Part shown: positions 1-7,421 of the stretch, piece by piece
Layout of the letters: each line of letters begins with the position of its first letter
How positions within the stretch are numbered: position 1 is the stretch's first letter
Origin: Holophagaceae bacterium UBA692
Lineage (GTDB): Bacteria; Acidobacteriota; Holophagae; Holophagales; Holophagaceae
Length of the DNA: 7,421 nt
Direction of reading: 5' to 3'
NCBI GenBank assembly: GCA_002297665.1
Contig: DBMS01000023.1
Span: forward strand, 1,666 to 9,086
Position numbers and translations under genes: made by a program
Notes under the pieces: generated by a model
The model's database searches: none
What the model was told of the DNA's origin: nothing
Seen by the model: only the letters and a program-made list of their open reading frames with translations

Positions 1-77
1 TCCGCCCCGGCCGCCGCGAGGTCGCGGAGCGCCTCGGCGATGCGGGCGGGATCGCGGATCTGGGCGCCGGTGGACAT
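1..77 (-). CDS. N-terminal fragment of an unidentified protein (runs off left edge)
   Basis: Only the first 25 codons are inside the window, reading leftward from the ATG at 77..75. The visible peptide begins MSTGAQIRDPARIAEALRDL and is an Ala/Arg-rich amphipathic helix with no signal peptide, so the product is probably cytosolic. The start is supported by a strong Shine-Dalgarno GGAGGG (complement of 82..87) four bases upstream of the ATG. A 'DPARI..AL..L' opening is seen in some PilZ/YcgR-like regulators, but 25 residues are too few to name a family. The gene lies downstream of, and in the same direction as, the DUF3187-like gene, 151 bp away, so it may have its own promoter. No convincing -35/-10 pair was found in 78..228. 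Confidence 0.6.
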   Translation of the reverse strand, partial: MSTGAQIRDPARIAEALRDLAAAGA

Positions 78-211
78 TCAGCCCTCCGCCGCCCGGAGCG
101 TGGCATGGGTCGGGCCCGCAAGGATTCGCACCGATCCACGATACCCCGCCGCGGCGCCGTCCGCCACCCGCCGGCGCGGGTTCAAAGCGTCCTGAGGGAG
201 AAGGTCACGGG

Positions 212-230
212 GAGCCCCGCCTGGGGCCTC
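212..230 (-). terminator. possible weak hairpin terminator after the DUF3187-like gene
   Basis: Read on the minus strand, GAG-G-CCCC-AGGC-GGGG-CTC forms a short stem: three outer pairs, one bulged G and four inner G-C pairs around an AGGC loop. It overlaps the last base pair of the stop codon (231..229). No T-tract follows, so it is at best an unconventional terminator. It may equally be chance in GC-rich DNA. Confidence 0.3.
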
Positions 231-1200
231 ATGGCCGGTAGATGGCGAACAGCGTGATGTCGGGGTTGGTGAAATTGCCCGCGTCCTCGGAGATCCCGAA
301 GCGCCACCGGGGCAGGTTCCGGTGGGCCACCACCCAGTGCTGCTGGACCCCGGGCAGGTCGATCCAGGCCACGCCGGTCTTGTAGGGGCTCTGGTGGTAC
401 TGCAGGGTCACGTCCAGGGCGAAGCCCCGCCAGAAACCCGGCCCTTCGTCCCGGTAACCCAGGCCCACCCAGCCCCGGCCCAGGGTGCGCCGGGGCATGG
501 CCTCCCGGAAGGCGCTTCCGGCGGGAAGGCCCAGGTACACGCCTTCCAGCTGGCCGTGCAGGGTCCAGCGCCCCCAGGCGCGCCAGCCGGCCACCCCGGC
601 CATGCCGTTGATCCCGCCGTCCGTGGACCAGTCCCGGTCGCTGCCGGTGGGCAGTTGGACGCTGGCCCCCACCCGCCCGCCGGCGGTCCGGTCCCCGAAG
701 CCCACCGCGTAGGCCACGTCCGTCCCCAGAAGCCTCGTCGCGGGCCGCCGCAGCTCCGCCACGGTGCGCCCGTTGGCCGCCAGCTCATAGTCCAGGCGGT
801 TCCGGGGAACCTGGCTCCGGCCCCCGTCGGGCAGCGACAGGGCCTTGTGGAAGGAGGCGACGGCCGCGTCGCCGATCCCCCCGGAGCTGTTCACGCCGCG
901 GAAGCGCACGTTCACCCGCCCAGGTCCCAGGGGCCAGGCCAGGTCGGCGGTGAGCTGCCAGTCCTCCCCGTCCAGCACCGCCCTGGAGCGCCCGTCCGCA
1001 CTGGTTTCGCTGCCCGTGCGCAGGAACTGGCTGCTGGCCTCCAGCGCCAGGGAATTCACCCCCTCGGGCAGCGGCTCGGGGAAGATGCGGAACCACACCG
1101 CCCGGTTGTTCAGGGGCGTCTCCTGCCCCGCCGCGGCCAGCCCCGCCATCGCCAGCGCCGCCGCGCGCGCACAGGTCCATGTCATGGGCCACCTCCACAT
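229..1200 (-). CDS. DUF3187-like secreted, probably outer-membrane, protein
   Basis: A 323-residue protein with an N-terminal signal peptide: a short Arg-containing region, then an Ala/Leu-rich core at about residues 11-24, with likely cleavage near AAAG|QE (residues 24-25). The mature part has many alternating polar/aromatic strands, such as WTLHGQLEGVYLGL and GFALDVTLQYHQSPY. It ends in a conserved-looking ISEDAGNF..PDITLFAIY segment, all typical of a beta-barrel. Overall order and length resemble DUF3187, a family without known function; this is from memory of the family, not a search. Start choice: the ATG at 1200 has AGGAG eight bases upstream (complement of 1209..1213). The in-frame ATG at 1185 has an even better placed GGAGGT (complement of 1191..1196) five bases away, so the real start may be 1185, still giving a good signal peptide. 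It is transcribed divergently from the feo operon and shares its 203-bp intergenic region. Confidence 0.75.
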   Translation of the reverse strand: MWRWPMTWTCARAAALAMAGLAAAGQETPLNNRAVWFRIFPEPLPEGVNSLALEASSQFLRTGSETSADGRSRAVLDGEDWQLTADLAWPLGPGRVNVRFRGVNSSGGIGDAAVASFHKALSLPDGGRSQVPRNRLDYELAANGRTVAELRRPATRLLGTDVAYAVGFGDRTAGGRVGASVQLPTGSDRDWSTDGGINGMAGVAGWRAWGRWTLHGQLEGVYLGLPAGSAFREAMPRRTLGRGWVGLGYRDEGPGFWRGFALDVTLQYHQSPYKTGVAWIDLPGVQQHWVVAHRNLPRWRFGISEDAGNFTNPDITLFAIYRP

Positions 1201-1403
1201 CCGCCGAGCTCCTGGGCGGGAGCCGGCCCGCGCCGGGCACCCCGCCTAGCAGGGTAACGGCCCGAGCCGCCGGCCCGCCCGCGCCTGTGACGGGAAGCAC
1301 AAGGCGACCTAGGGGTCTTGTATTCGAGCCGGCTTAATGGTGAAGTTGAGATTCAGTCGCTTTCGCATTTGGAAACCAACCCCTTTCAACCAGGAGATGC
1401 GCC
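1201..1403. promoter_or_regulatory. divergent intergenic region with two inverted repeats
   Basis: This 203-bp gap separates the minus-strand DUF3187-like gene from the plus-strand feo operon, so it should hold both promoters. Its right half (about 1318..1400) is clearly less GC-rich than the surrounding genes, as expected for a promoter. Two dyads stand out. The first is 1300..1320, CAA-ggc-GACC-TAGG-GGTC-TTG with a 3-base asymmetric bulge. The second is 1322..1338, ATT-cg-AGCC-GGCT-t-AAT, whose core AGCCGGCT is a perfect palindrome. I could not place a convincing sigma-70 -35/-10 pair, and neither dyad matches the classic Fur box. A metal-responsive operator here is plausible only because of the downstream feo genes. 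Confidence 0.4.
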
Positions 1404-2189
1404 ATGAAGCGCCTCGGCTTCGCCCTGTCTGCCCTGCTCACCGGATCGGCCCTGTGGTCCCAGGCGCCCCCCGCGGACCCCGTCCCCAAGGCCTGCCGCC
1501 CCCTGTTCAGCACCTCGGCGGGGCTCACGGACCCGGGCATCGTGGAGCTGGAGATGGGCGTCCAGCGCATCTCGAACCGGGACGGCTCGGAGGACCGGTT
1601 CGTCCCGACCCAGCTGAACTTCGGCATCAACTCCTGGTTCGACCTGCGCCTGGGCTGGAGCGGACCGGCGCTGCGCAAGGATTCCCAGGGCGAGCGGAAG
1701 TCCGGCGGCAGCGATCCGGTCATCGGAGGCCAGGCCCTGTTCCTCAGCCAGGCCCGCCACGGGGTGGACCTGGGCCTCGCCCACTGGCACAAGCTGCCCC
1801 GGGCCAGCGTCGCCAAGGGGATCGGCACCGGCAGGCACGACGACACCCTGCTCGTCACCGCCTCCCGAACCCAAGGGCGGTGGCTCCTGGACCTGAACGC
1901 GGGCGCCAACTGGATCGGACGCTGCTCGGGCGAAGGGCGCATCCGGCAGGCGGCCCTTTCCCTGGCGGTCACCTACGCCGTGACGCCCCGGTGGAACGTC
2001 ACCCTCGACACCTACGCGCTGGCGGCCACGGAACTGGGCCCCCACGCCATCAGCAGCGTGCTGGCGGTGCGGCGCGACCTCACCTCCGACCTCTGCGTGG
2101 ACCTGGGCGTGGAAGCGGGCCACACCCAGGGGGCGCCGCGCCTGTCCCTGAACGCGGGCCTGGCCTGGCGCCTGGGCCGGATCTTCTGA
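1404..2189 (+). CDS. outer-membrane beta-barrel protein, MetA-pathway/'transporter'-like (PF13557-like), first gene of the feo operon
   Basis: A 261-residue protein with a signal peptide (MKR, hydrophobic core at about residues 4-18, cleavage near WSQA|PP). The mature N-terminus, with FSTSAGLTDPGIVELEMGVQ, matches the opening of the family named 'putative MetA-pathway of phenol degradation', which also includes proteins annotated simply as transporters. Repeated amphipathic strands follow, for example WFDLRLGWSG, WLLDLNAGANW and WNVTLDTYALA. The chain ends in Phe (AGLAWRLGRIF), the usual barrel C-terminal signature. The ATG is chosen because AGGAG lies seven bases upstream. The stop is 31 bp before feoA in the same direction with no terminator between, so it is probably co-transcribed. 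A role as an outer-membrane channel or accessory for iron is inferred only from this position; no substrate can be read from the sequence. Confidence 0.75.
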   Translation: MKRLGFALSALLTGSALWSQAPPADPVPKACRPLFSTSAGLTDPGIVELEMGVQRISNRDGSEDRFVPTQLNFGINSWFDLRLGWSGPALRKDSQGERKSGGSDPVIGGQALFLSQARHGVDLGLAHWHKLPRASVAKGIGTGRHDDTLLVTASRTQGRWLLDLNAGANWIGRCSGEGRIRQAALSLAVTYAVTPRWNVTLDTYALAATELGPHAISSVLAVRRDLTSDLCVDLGVEAGHTQGAPRLSLNAGLAWRLGRIF

Positions 2190-2220
2190 CGGCGCGGCAA
2201 GGCGAAAGGAGCATGAAGCG

Positions 2221-2448
2221 ATGGAATCATTGAGCGGATACGACGTGGGCCGGTCGGGCCGGGTGGCGCGGGTGGAAGGGGACGAGGCCGTGCAGCGGCG
2301 CCTCCTGGAAATGGGCTTCGTGCGGGGCGAGGAGGTGCGGGTGCACAAGCGGGCCCCCCTGGGCGACCCCCTGGAACTGGTGATCAAGGGCTACCACCTC
2401 TCGCTCCGGCGGGACGAGTGCGCCTGCATCCTCATGGAAAAGGAGTAG
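2221..2448 (+). CDS. feoA: ferrous iron transport protein A
   Basis: A 75-residue cytosolic protein with the SH3-like FeoA fold. The characteristic pieces are visible in order: a short N-terminal strand (GRSGRVARV, residues 10-18), the LLEMGFVRGEEV turn (28-39), the PLGDPLELVIKG motif (46-57) and the final LSLRRDEC strand (60-67). Length is normal for the family. FeoA is known to act with FeoB in Fe(II) uptake, probably modulating its G domain, though its exact role is not settled. The ATG has AAGGAG nine bases upstream. An ATG at 2213 is out of frame, one base from that Shine-Dalgarno, and stops after six codons. The gene sits between the barrel gene and feoB, only four bases from the latter. 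Confidence 0.95.
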   Translation: MESLSGYDVGRSGRVARVEGDEAVQRRLLEMGFVRGEEVRVHKRAPLGDPLELVIKGYHLSLRRDECACILMEKE

Positions 2449-2452
2449 CGGC

Positions 2453-4636
2453 ATGGCGATCGTGGCCCTGGCGGGAAACCCCAATTGCGGCAAGACCTCG
2501 CTCTTCAACGCGCTCACGGGCGCCCGGCACCACGTGGGCAACTGGCCCGGCGTCACGGTGGAAAAGCGCAGCGGCACCTTCGAGCAGGCCGGCCTGAACC
2601 TGGAAGTGGTGGACCTGCCCGGCACCTACTCCCTTTCGGCCCGCAGCGAGGACGAGCGCATCGCCTCCAGCTTCCTGGCCGAACCTGCGGTGGACGTGAT
2701 CCTCAACGTCCTGGACGCCTCCAACCTCGAACGCAACCTCTACCTCACCACCCAGCTCCTGGAACTGAAAAAGCCCATGGTGTTCGCCCTGAACATGATG
2801 GACGACCTGGAGCGCCAGGGGACCCGCGTGGACCTGGAGGCCCTGGCGGCCCTGCTGGGCGGGCCTGTCATCGCCACCGTGGGCAACCGCGGGGAAGGCA
2901 TCGCCGAGCTGAAGGCGGCCCTCCACCGGGTCGCCACGGGGGCGGATCCGTCCCTGGACCCCGGCCTCTGGCCCCCCCGCGTAACCTACGGGGAGGACCT
3001 GGAATTCGAGGTGAGGCGGCTGGCCGAGGAGGTCAGCCGGGACGAGAAGCTCACGGAGCACCTCCCCGCGCGGTGGCTGGCCCTGCGGCTCCTGGAAGGC
3101 GCCACCGACGCCCTGGAGCAGGCCGAGGCCAGCCATGCCCGGCAGGCCATCCAACAGCAGCTGGAGGCCGGCACGCGCTTCCTCGAAGCCCACCTGGGGG
3201 CCGACTGCGCCACGCTCATCGCGGAGCGGCGCTTCGGCTTCGCCCGGGGCCTGATGGCCGAGGTCATGGTCCGGAAGGACCGCCAGGGCCGCACCCCCAC
3301 GGACCGCATCGACGCCGTGCTCACGCACCGGTTCCTGGGGATCCCCATCTTCCTCGGGCTGATGGTGGCGATGTACGCCCTCACCTTCGTGGTGGGCAAG
3401 ATCCCCCAGGATTGGATCGCCGACGGGTTCGCCTGGCTCCATGACGCCGCCGCGGCCCGGCTCCCGGCCGGCGAGCTCACCAGCCTCCTGGTGGACGGGG
3501 TGATCCCGGGCGTGGGTTCGGTGGTGGTCTTCCTGCCGGTGATCATGATCCTCATGGGCTGCGTCTCCTTCCTCGAGGACACCGGCTACATGGCCCGGGC
3601 CGCCTTCGTCATGGACCGGCTCATGCACCTCATGGGCCTGCACGGCAAGAGCTTCATCCCCCTCATCATGGGCATGGGCTGCAACGCCCCGGCCATCCAG
3701 GCCACGCGGACCATCGAGGCCCGCAGCGACCGCTTCATCACCATCCTGGTCTCCCCCCTCATCTCCTGCTCCGCGCGCCTGCCGGTCTACATCCTCCTGG
3801 CCGGGGCGTTCTTCAGCCCCCTGGGCGGCGCCGTGGCCGTGGTGGCCATGCACCTGCTGGGCTTCGCGCTGGCCATCCTGGCGGGCAAGGCCCTGCGCCT
3901 GAGCCTCTTCCGAAACGAGAACACGCCTTTCGTCATGGAACTGCCCCCCTACCGGCTGCCGGTGCTGCGCACCACGCTCCTGCACATGTGGGAGAAGGGC
4001 TCGGTCTTCCTCCGCAAGGCGGGCACCGTGATCTTCGCCGGGGCCACGCTGGTGTGGTTCCTCAGCAACTACCCGGGCATCACCAACCGCGCCTGGGCCG
4101 CCGAACTGCGCGCCCAGGAGGAGGCCGTCCTGGCCCAGGGCCTGCCCGAAGCCGAGGCGAAGGAGAAGCTGGAGGACCTGGCCTTCGCCCACAAGGGCCG
4201 CATCATGAACTCCAGCCTCGCCGCCCGCTTCGGCCACGCCCTGCGCCCGGTGTTCCGCCCCATCCTCGACCCGGACCGCACGCGCCCCGAGGCCTGGAAG
4301 GACGGCGTGGCCCTCACCGCCGGGTTCGTGGCCAAGGAGATCGTCGTGGGCACCATGGCCGTGGTGCACCAGGCCAGGGCCGAGGCGCCCGATGGCCAGG
4401 AAGGCAGCCCCCTGCAGCAGACGCTGCGGGAACGCTCCGGCCTGACCCCCCTGACGGCCCTGGCCTTCATGATCTTCACCCTCATCTACACGCCCTGCCT
4501 GGGCACCGTGGGCATGATCCTCAAGGAAACCCGCAGCTGGCGCTGGACGGGGTTCAGCGTCGGCTACGGGCTGGTGCTGGCATGGCTGCTCTCCTGGGGC
4601 ACCGTGACGGTGGGCCGGGCGCTGGGGTTCGCATGA
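2453..4636 (+). CDS. feoB: ferrous iron transporter FeoB (GTP-binding inner-membrane permease)
   Basis: A 727-residue protein of normal FeoB length that moves Fe(II) across the cytoplasmic membrane. The N-terminal G domain shows G1 GNPNCGKT (8-15), the switch I segment VGNWPGVTVEK (28-38), G3 DLPG (54-57) and G4 NMMD (114-117). A helical spacer domain follows at about 165-285, ending in the FeoB-typical TDRIDAVLTHRFLGIPIF. The membrane part carries the two Gate regions: GVGSVVVFLPVI...LEDTGYMARAAFVMDR, then GMGCNAPAIQATRTIEARSDR and SCSARLPVYILLAG, and late in the chain FVAKEIVVGTMAVV and YTPCLGTVGMILKETRSWRWT. Three conserved-position cysteines, 410, 439 and 682, are present, so the permease looks intact. 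The Shine-Dalgarno AAGGAG (2440..2445) overlaps the end of feoA and lies seven bases before the ATG, implying translational coupling. No feoC is seen. Confidence 0.97.
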   Translation: MAIVALAGNPNCGKTSLFNALTGARHHVGNWPGVTVEKRSGTFEQAGLNLEVVDLPGTYSLSARSEDERIASSFLAEPAVDVILNVLDASNLERNLYLTTQLLELKKPMVFALNMMDDLERQGTRVDLEALAALLGGPVIATVGNRGEGIAELKAALHRVATGADPSLDPGLWPPRVTYGEDLEFEVRRLAEEVSRDEKLTEHLPARWLALRLLEGATDALEQAEASHARQAIQQQLEAGTRFLEAHLGADCATLIAERRFGFARGLMAEVMVRKDRQGRTPTDRIDAVLTHRFLGIPIFLGLMVAMYALTFVVGKIPQDWIADGFAWLHDAAAARLPAGELTSLLVDGVIPGVGSVVVFLPVIMILMGCVSFLEDTGYMARAAFVMDRLMHLMGLHGKSFIPLIMGMGCNAPAIQATRTIEARSDRFITILVSPLISCSARLPVYILLAGAFFSPLGGAVAVVAMHLLGFALAILAGKALRLSLFRNENTPFVMELPPYRLPVLRTTLLHMWEKGSVFLRKAGTVIFAGATLVWFLSNYPGITNRAWAAELRAQEEAVLAQGLPEAEAKEKLEDLAFAHKGRIMNSSLAARFGHALRPVFRPILDPDRTRPEAWKDGVALTAGFVAKEIVVGTMAVVHQARAEAPDGQEGSPLQQTLRERSGLTPLTALAFMIFTLIYTPCLGTVGMILKETRSWRWTGFSVGYGLVLAWLLSWGTVTVGRALGFA

Positions 4637-4761
4637 GCGGGCAAACGTTCGGCGTCCTGGTCCTGGCGGTGCTGGCCGTTTGGCTGCTGACCCGGAAAGG
4701 GAGAGCGAAGGGCTGCTGCGGGGCTTCCTGCGGCTGCGGCAGGAAGCCGCAGGCGCGGTGA
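4633..4761 (+). CDS. FeoB-associated Cys-rich membrane protein
   Basis: A 42-residue protein: a single membrane helix (about residues 6-19, FGVLVLAVLAVWLL), a basic stretch (RKGRAK, 21-26) and a Cys/Gly tail with Cys28, Cys29, Cys33 and Cys35, then RKPQAR. This layout is that of the FeoB-associated Cys-rich membrane protein family, small proteins encoded directly after feoB; their biochemical role is not established, though metal handling by the Cys tail is often suggested. The start overlaps the feoB stop as ATGA, with no good Shine-Dalgarno, so translation probably depends on ribosomes finishing feoB. By the positive-inside rule, the basic stretch would place the Cys tail in the cytoplasm. 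The Cys codons lie in a perfect hairpin (see 4722..4748). Confidence 0.85.
   Translation: MSGQTFGVLVLAVLAVWLLTRKGRAKGCCGASCGCGRKPQAR
4722..4748 (+). repeat. perfect 10-bp inverted repeat inside the end of the FeoB-associated gene
   Basis: The arms GGCTTCCTGC (4722..4731) and GCAGGAAGCC (4739..4748) are exact reverse complements around a 7-base loop. The repeat lies within the Cys-rich codons and ends 13 bases before the stop codon's last base. In mRNA it would form a very stable stem. There is no T-tract after it, so it may be a 3' stabiliser of the feo transcript or an unconventional terminator. Confidence 0.6.
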
Positions 4762-4896
4762 GCGGCACCGGCAACGGCAATCCATGGTTCAATAAGGTGT
4801 GGTCACGATGACGGAACCCGCCCCGGAACGGCGCGGCCAGCCCCGAGACCCCGCCCCGGGCGGGGCCCTCGGCCATGGGCCCGGAGGGGGCGCGGC
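4762..4896. promoter_or_regulatory. spacer between the feo operon and the Cys-rich secreted gene; possible promoter
   Basis: A 135-bp gap following the last feo gene. Around 4780..4807 there is a short AT-richer patch (ATGGTTCAATAAGG) in otherwise very GC-rich DNA, which is where a promoter for the downstream genes would most naturally lie. No clear -35/-10 pair can be assigned. The remainder holds a short open frame (4808..4900) and a strong GC hairpin (4849..4865). Confidence 0.3.
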
Positions 4897-4900
4897 ATGA
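4808..4900 (+). CDS. possible 30-residue leader ORF overlapping the next start
   Basis: ATG at 4808 opens a 30-codon frame (MTEPAPERRGQPRDPAPGGA...) that stops at TGA 4898..4900, overlapping the next gene's ATG at 4897 as ATGA. An AAGGTG eight bases upstream could serve as a weak ribosome site. The peptide is Pro/Gly/Ala-rich with no recognisable domain, as expected for chance frames in GC-rich DNA. The overlap with the following gene is the only reason to list it; it might act as a coupled leader. Confidence 0.2.
   Translation: MTEPAPERRGQPRDPAPGGALGHGPGGGAA
4849..4865. terminator. GC-only hairpin upstream of the Cys-rich gene
   Basis: CCCCGCC-CCG-GGCGGGG is a perfect 7-bp G-C stem with a 3-base loop, 31 bases before the ATG at 4897. 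No T-tract follows on either strand, so it is not a canonical intrinsic terminator. It could slow polymerase after the feo operon or partly occlude the downstream ribosome site (GGAGG, 4883..4887), which lies just beyond it. Confidence 0.35.
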
Positions 4901-5166
4901 GGCGCTGGGTGGCCATCCTGCTGCTGTGCCTGGCCTCCGTCTACCTGGGGGCCACCAGCCTGGATCCCTGCGCCGAGGGCGTGAAGGACGAATGCGCCCC
5001 GGTCTGCCATATCTTCTGCGCCGACGGCTGCGCCACCGTCCCGGTGCCCGACGCTCCCGCCGCCCCCGCCCCCGACGCGCCCCCGCGCCCCCGCTACGAA
5101 GCGGAACGGGCCGAGAACCTCGTCGACCTCGTCATCGAACCGGAGAAGGAGCCGCCCCGGACCTGA
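4897..5166 (+). CDS. small secreted or membrane-anchored Cys-rich protein, function unknown
   Basis: An 89-residue protein. Residues 1-20 (MRRWVAILLLCLASVYLGAT) are a signal peptide or membrane anchor. Next comes a Cys cluster with Cys25 and then Cys33, Cys37, Cys41 and Cys45 exactly four residues apart, with His38 beside them. A Pro/Ala linker (about 48-68, VPVPDAPAAPAPDAPPRP) and an acidic tail (AENLVDLVIEPEKEPP) follow. The regular i, i+4 spacing would put four thiols on one face of a helix, suitable for binding a soft metal in the periplasm. The ATG is supported by GGAGG nine bases upstream. The next frame starts as an efflux-type outer-membrane protein, so a metal-resistance role is a reasonable guess, but it rests on context only. 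I do not recognise a named family. Confidence 0.75.
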   Translation: MRRWVAILLLCLASVYLGATSLDPCAEGVKDECAPVCHIFCADGCATVPVPDAPAAPAPDAPPRPRYEAERAENLVDLVIEPEKEPPRT

Positions 5167-5189
5167 GGGATCCGGCCGCCAACCTACCC

Positions 5190-5208
5190 GGCAGGGCCTC
5201 GCCCTGCC
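5190..5208. terminator. 8-bp perfect hairpin between the Cys-rich gene and the efflux/kinase frame
   Basis: GGCAGGGC-CTC-GCCCTGCC is a perfect 8-bp stem with a 3-base loop, 23 bp after the stop of the Cys-rich gene and 32 bp before the GTG at 5241. It has no following T-tract. It could be a terminator lacking a U-tract or an attenuating structure between two genes of one operon. Confidence 0.4.
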
Positions 5209-5230
5209 CGCTCCCCACCCATTCGATGAT

Positions 5231-5235
5231 GGAGG
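5231..5235 (+). promoter_or_regulatory. Shine-Dalgarno that decides the GTG start at 5241
   Basis: GGAGG lies five bases before GTG 5241. In-frame ATGs exist at 5226 and 5229 but have no ribosome site upstream. They would also place Glu-Asp-Pro in front of the signal peptide, whereas the GTG start gives the normal MRTLSLALPCVLLAHAAAQA. Confidence 0.65.
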
Positions 5236-5240
5236 ATCCC

Positions 5241-7421
<2,181 letters not shown>

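Noticed and set aside
78..228. Possible small RNA or promoter in the spacer between the two minus-strand genes
   Set aside because: Apart from the ribosome site of the left gene and the weak hairpin at 212..230, no promoter elements or stable structure could be supported.
322..1257. A 311-codon plus-strand frame across the DUF3187-like gene
   Set aside because: Pro/Gly/His/Arg-rich translation with no signal peptide or domain. The minus strand encodes a coherent secreted barrel-like protein with good ribosome sites.
1340..1375. Possible Fur box or sigma-70 promoter in the AT-richer segment before the barrel gene
   Set aside because: TTGAGA at 1346 has no matching -10 at the right distance, and no 19-bp Fur-like inverted repeat could be aligned without many mismatches. 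Only the general location is kept as a regulatory region.
1337..2233. Alternative plus-strand frame overlapping the barrel gene
   Set aside because: Translation is Arg/Pro/Gly-rich noise. The frame at 1404 has a signal peptide, Shine-Dalgarno and barrel C-terminus.
2432..4876. An 814-codon open frame on the minus strand, antisense to feoB
   Set aside because: Its translation is rich in Gly, His, Glu and Gln with no domain, and the plus strand carries unmistakable FeoB motifs over the same bases. Long antisense frames are expected in GC-rich genes.
5226..5240. Upstream in-frame ATGs (5226, 5229) as starts of the efflux/kinase frame
   Set aside because: No ribosome site precedes them, and the Shine-Dalgarno GGAGG overlaps them but is correctly spaced for GTG 5241, which also gives a normal signal peptide.

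Overview
The window is GC-rich (roughly 70% by eye) and reads as a bacterial chromosome segment from a Gram-negative-type cell, because it encodes several secreted or outer-membrane barrel proteins. GC content, the barrel-type genes beside feo, and a Ser/Thr kinase with a C-terminal membrane anchor and TPR-like tail would fit Acidobacteriota (Holophagae such as Geothrix or Holophaga). That assignment is inference from general resemblance, not a database match. No rRNA, tRNA, CRISPR, insertion sequence or origin is visible. No gene-free stretch exceeds 300 bases.

Layout, left to right. (1) On the minus strand, the first 25 codons of an unidentified gene (1..77) run off the left edge. (2) Also on the minus strand is a 323-residue secreted protein resembling the DUF3187 family (229..1200). 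(3) A divergent intergenic region of about 200 bp (1201..1403) carries two inverted repeats. (4) On the plus strand is a tight ferrous-iron uptake operon: an outer-membrane 'MetA-pathway/transporter'-like barrel (1404..2189), feoA (2221..2448), feoB (2453..4636) and a 42-residue FeoB-associated Cys-rich membrane protein (4633..4761). The last gene overlaps feoB by ATGA. (5) A hairpin-rich spacer (4762..4896) precedes a small secreted Cys-rich protein (4897..5166). (6) After another hairpin comes a single uninterrupted reading frame that starts at GTG 5241 and is still open at the right edge (7421).

The last frame is the most striking object here. Its first ~190 residues look like the start of a TolC/CzcC-type outer-membrane efflux protein, with a signal peptide and coiled-coil helices. 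From about residue 191 it becomes, in frame, a Ser/Thr protein kinase from subdomain IV onward, followed by a membrane helix and a TPR-like tail. The kinase lacks its glycine loop, ATP-binding lysine and helix-C glutamate. The switch falls in a low-complexity Glu-Ala-Arg-Ala-Gln-Ala-Gln stretch that would fit either parent. This suggests recombination, or assembly joining, of two unrelated genes at a short shared sequence. It could be a real deletion fusion or an assembly chimera, and the sequence alone cannot decide.

Functionally, the left and middle parts form a plausible iron module. A barrel could give outer-membrane passage, FeoB is the GTP-dependent inner-membrane Fe(II) transporter, FeoA is its cytosolic partner, and the small Cys-rich protein sits beside it in the membrane. 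The small secreted Cys-rich protein plus the efflux-protein start suggest that a separate metal-efflux operon originally began here and was cut short at the junction.
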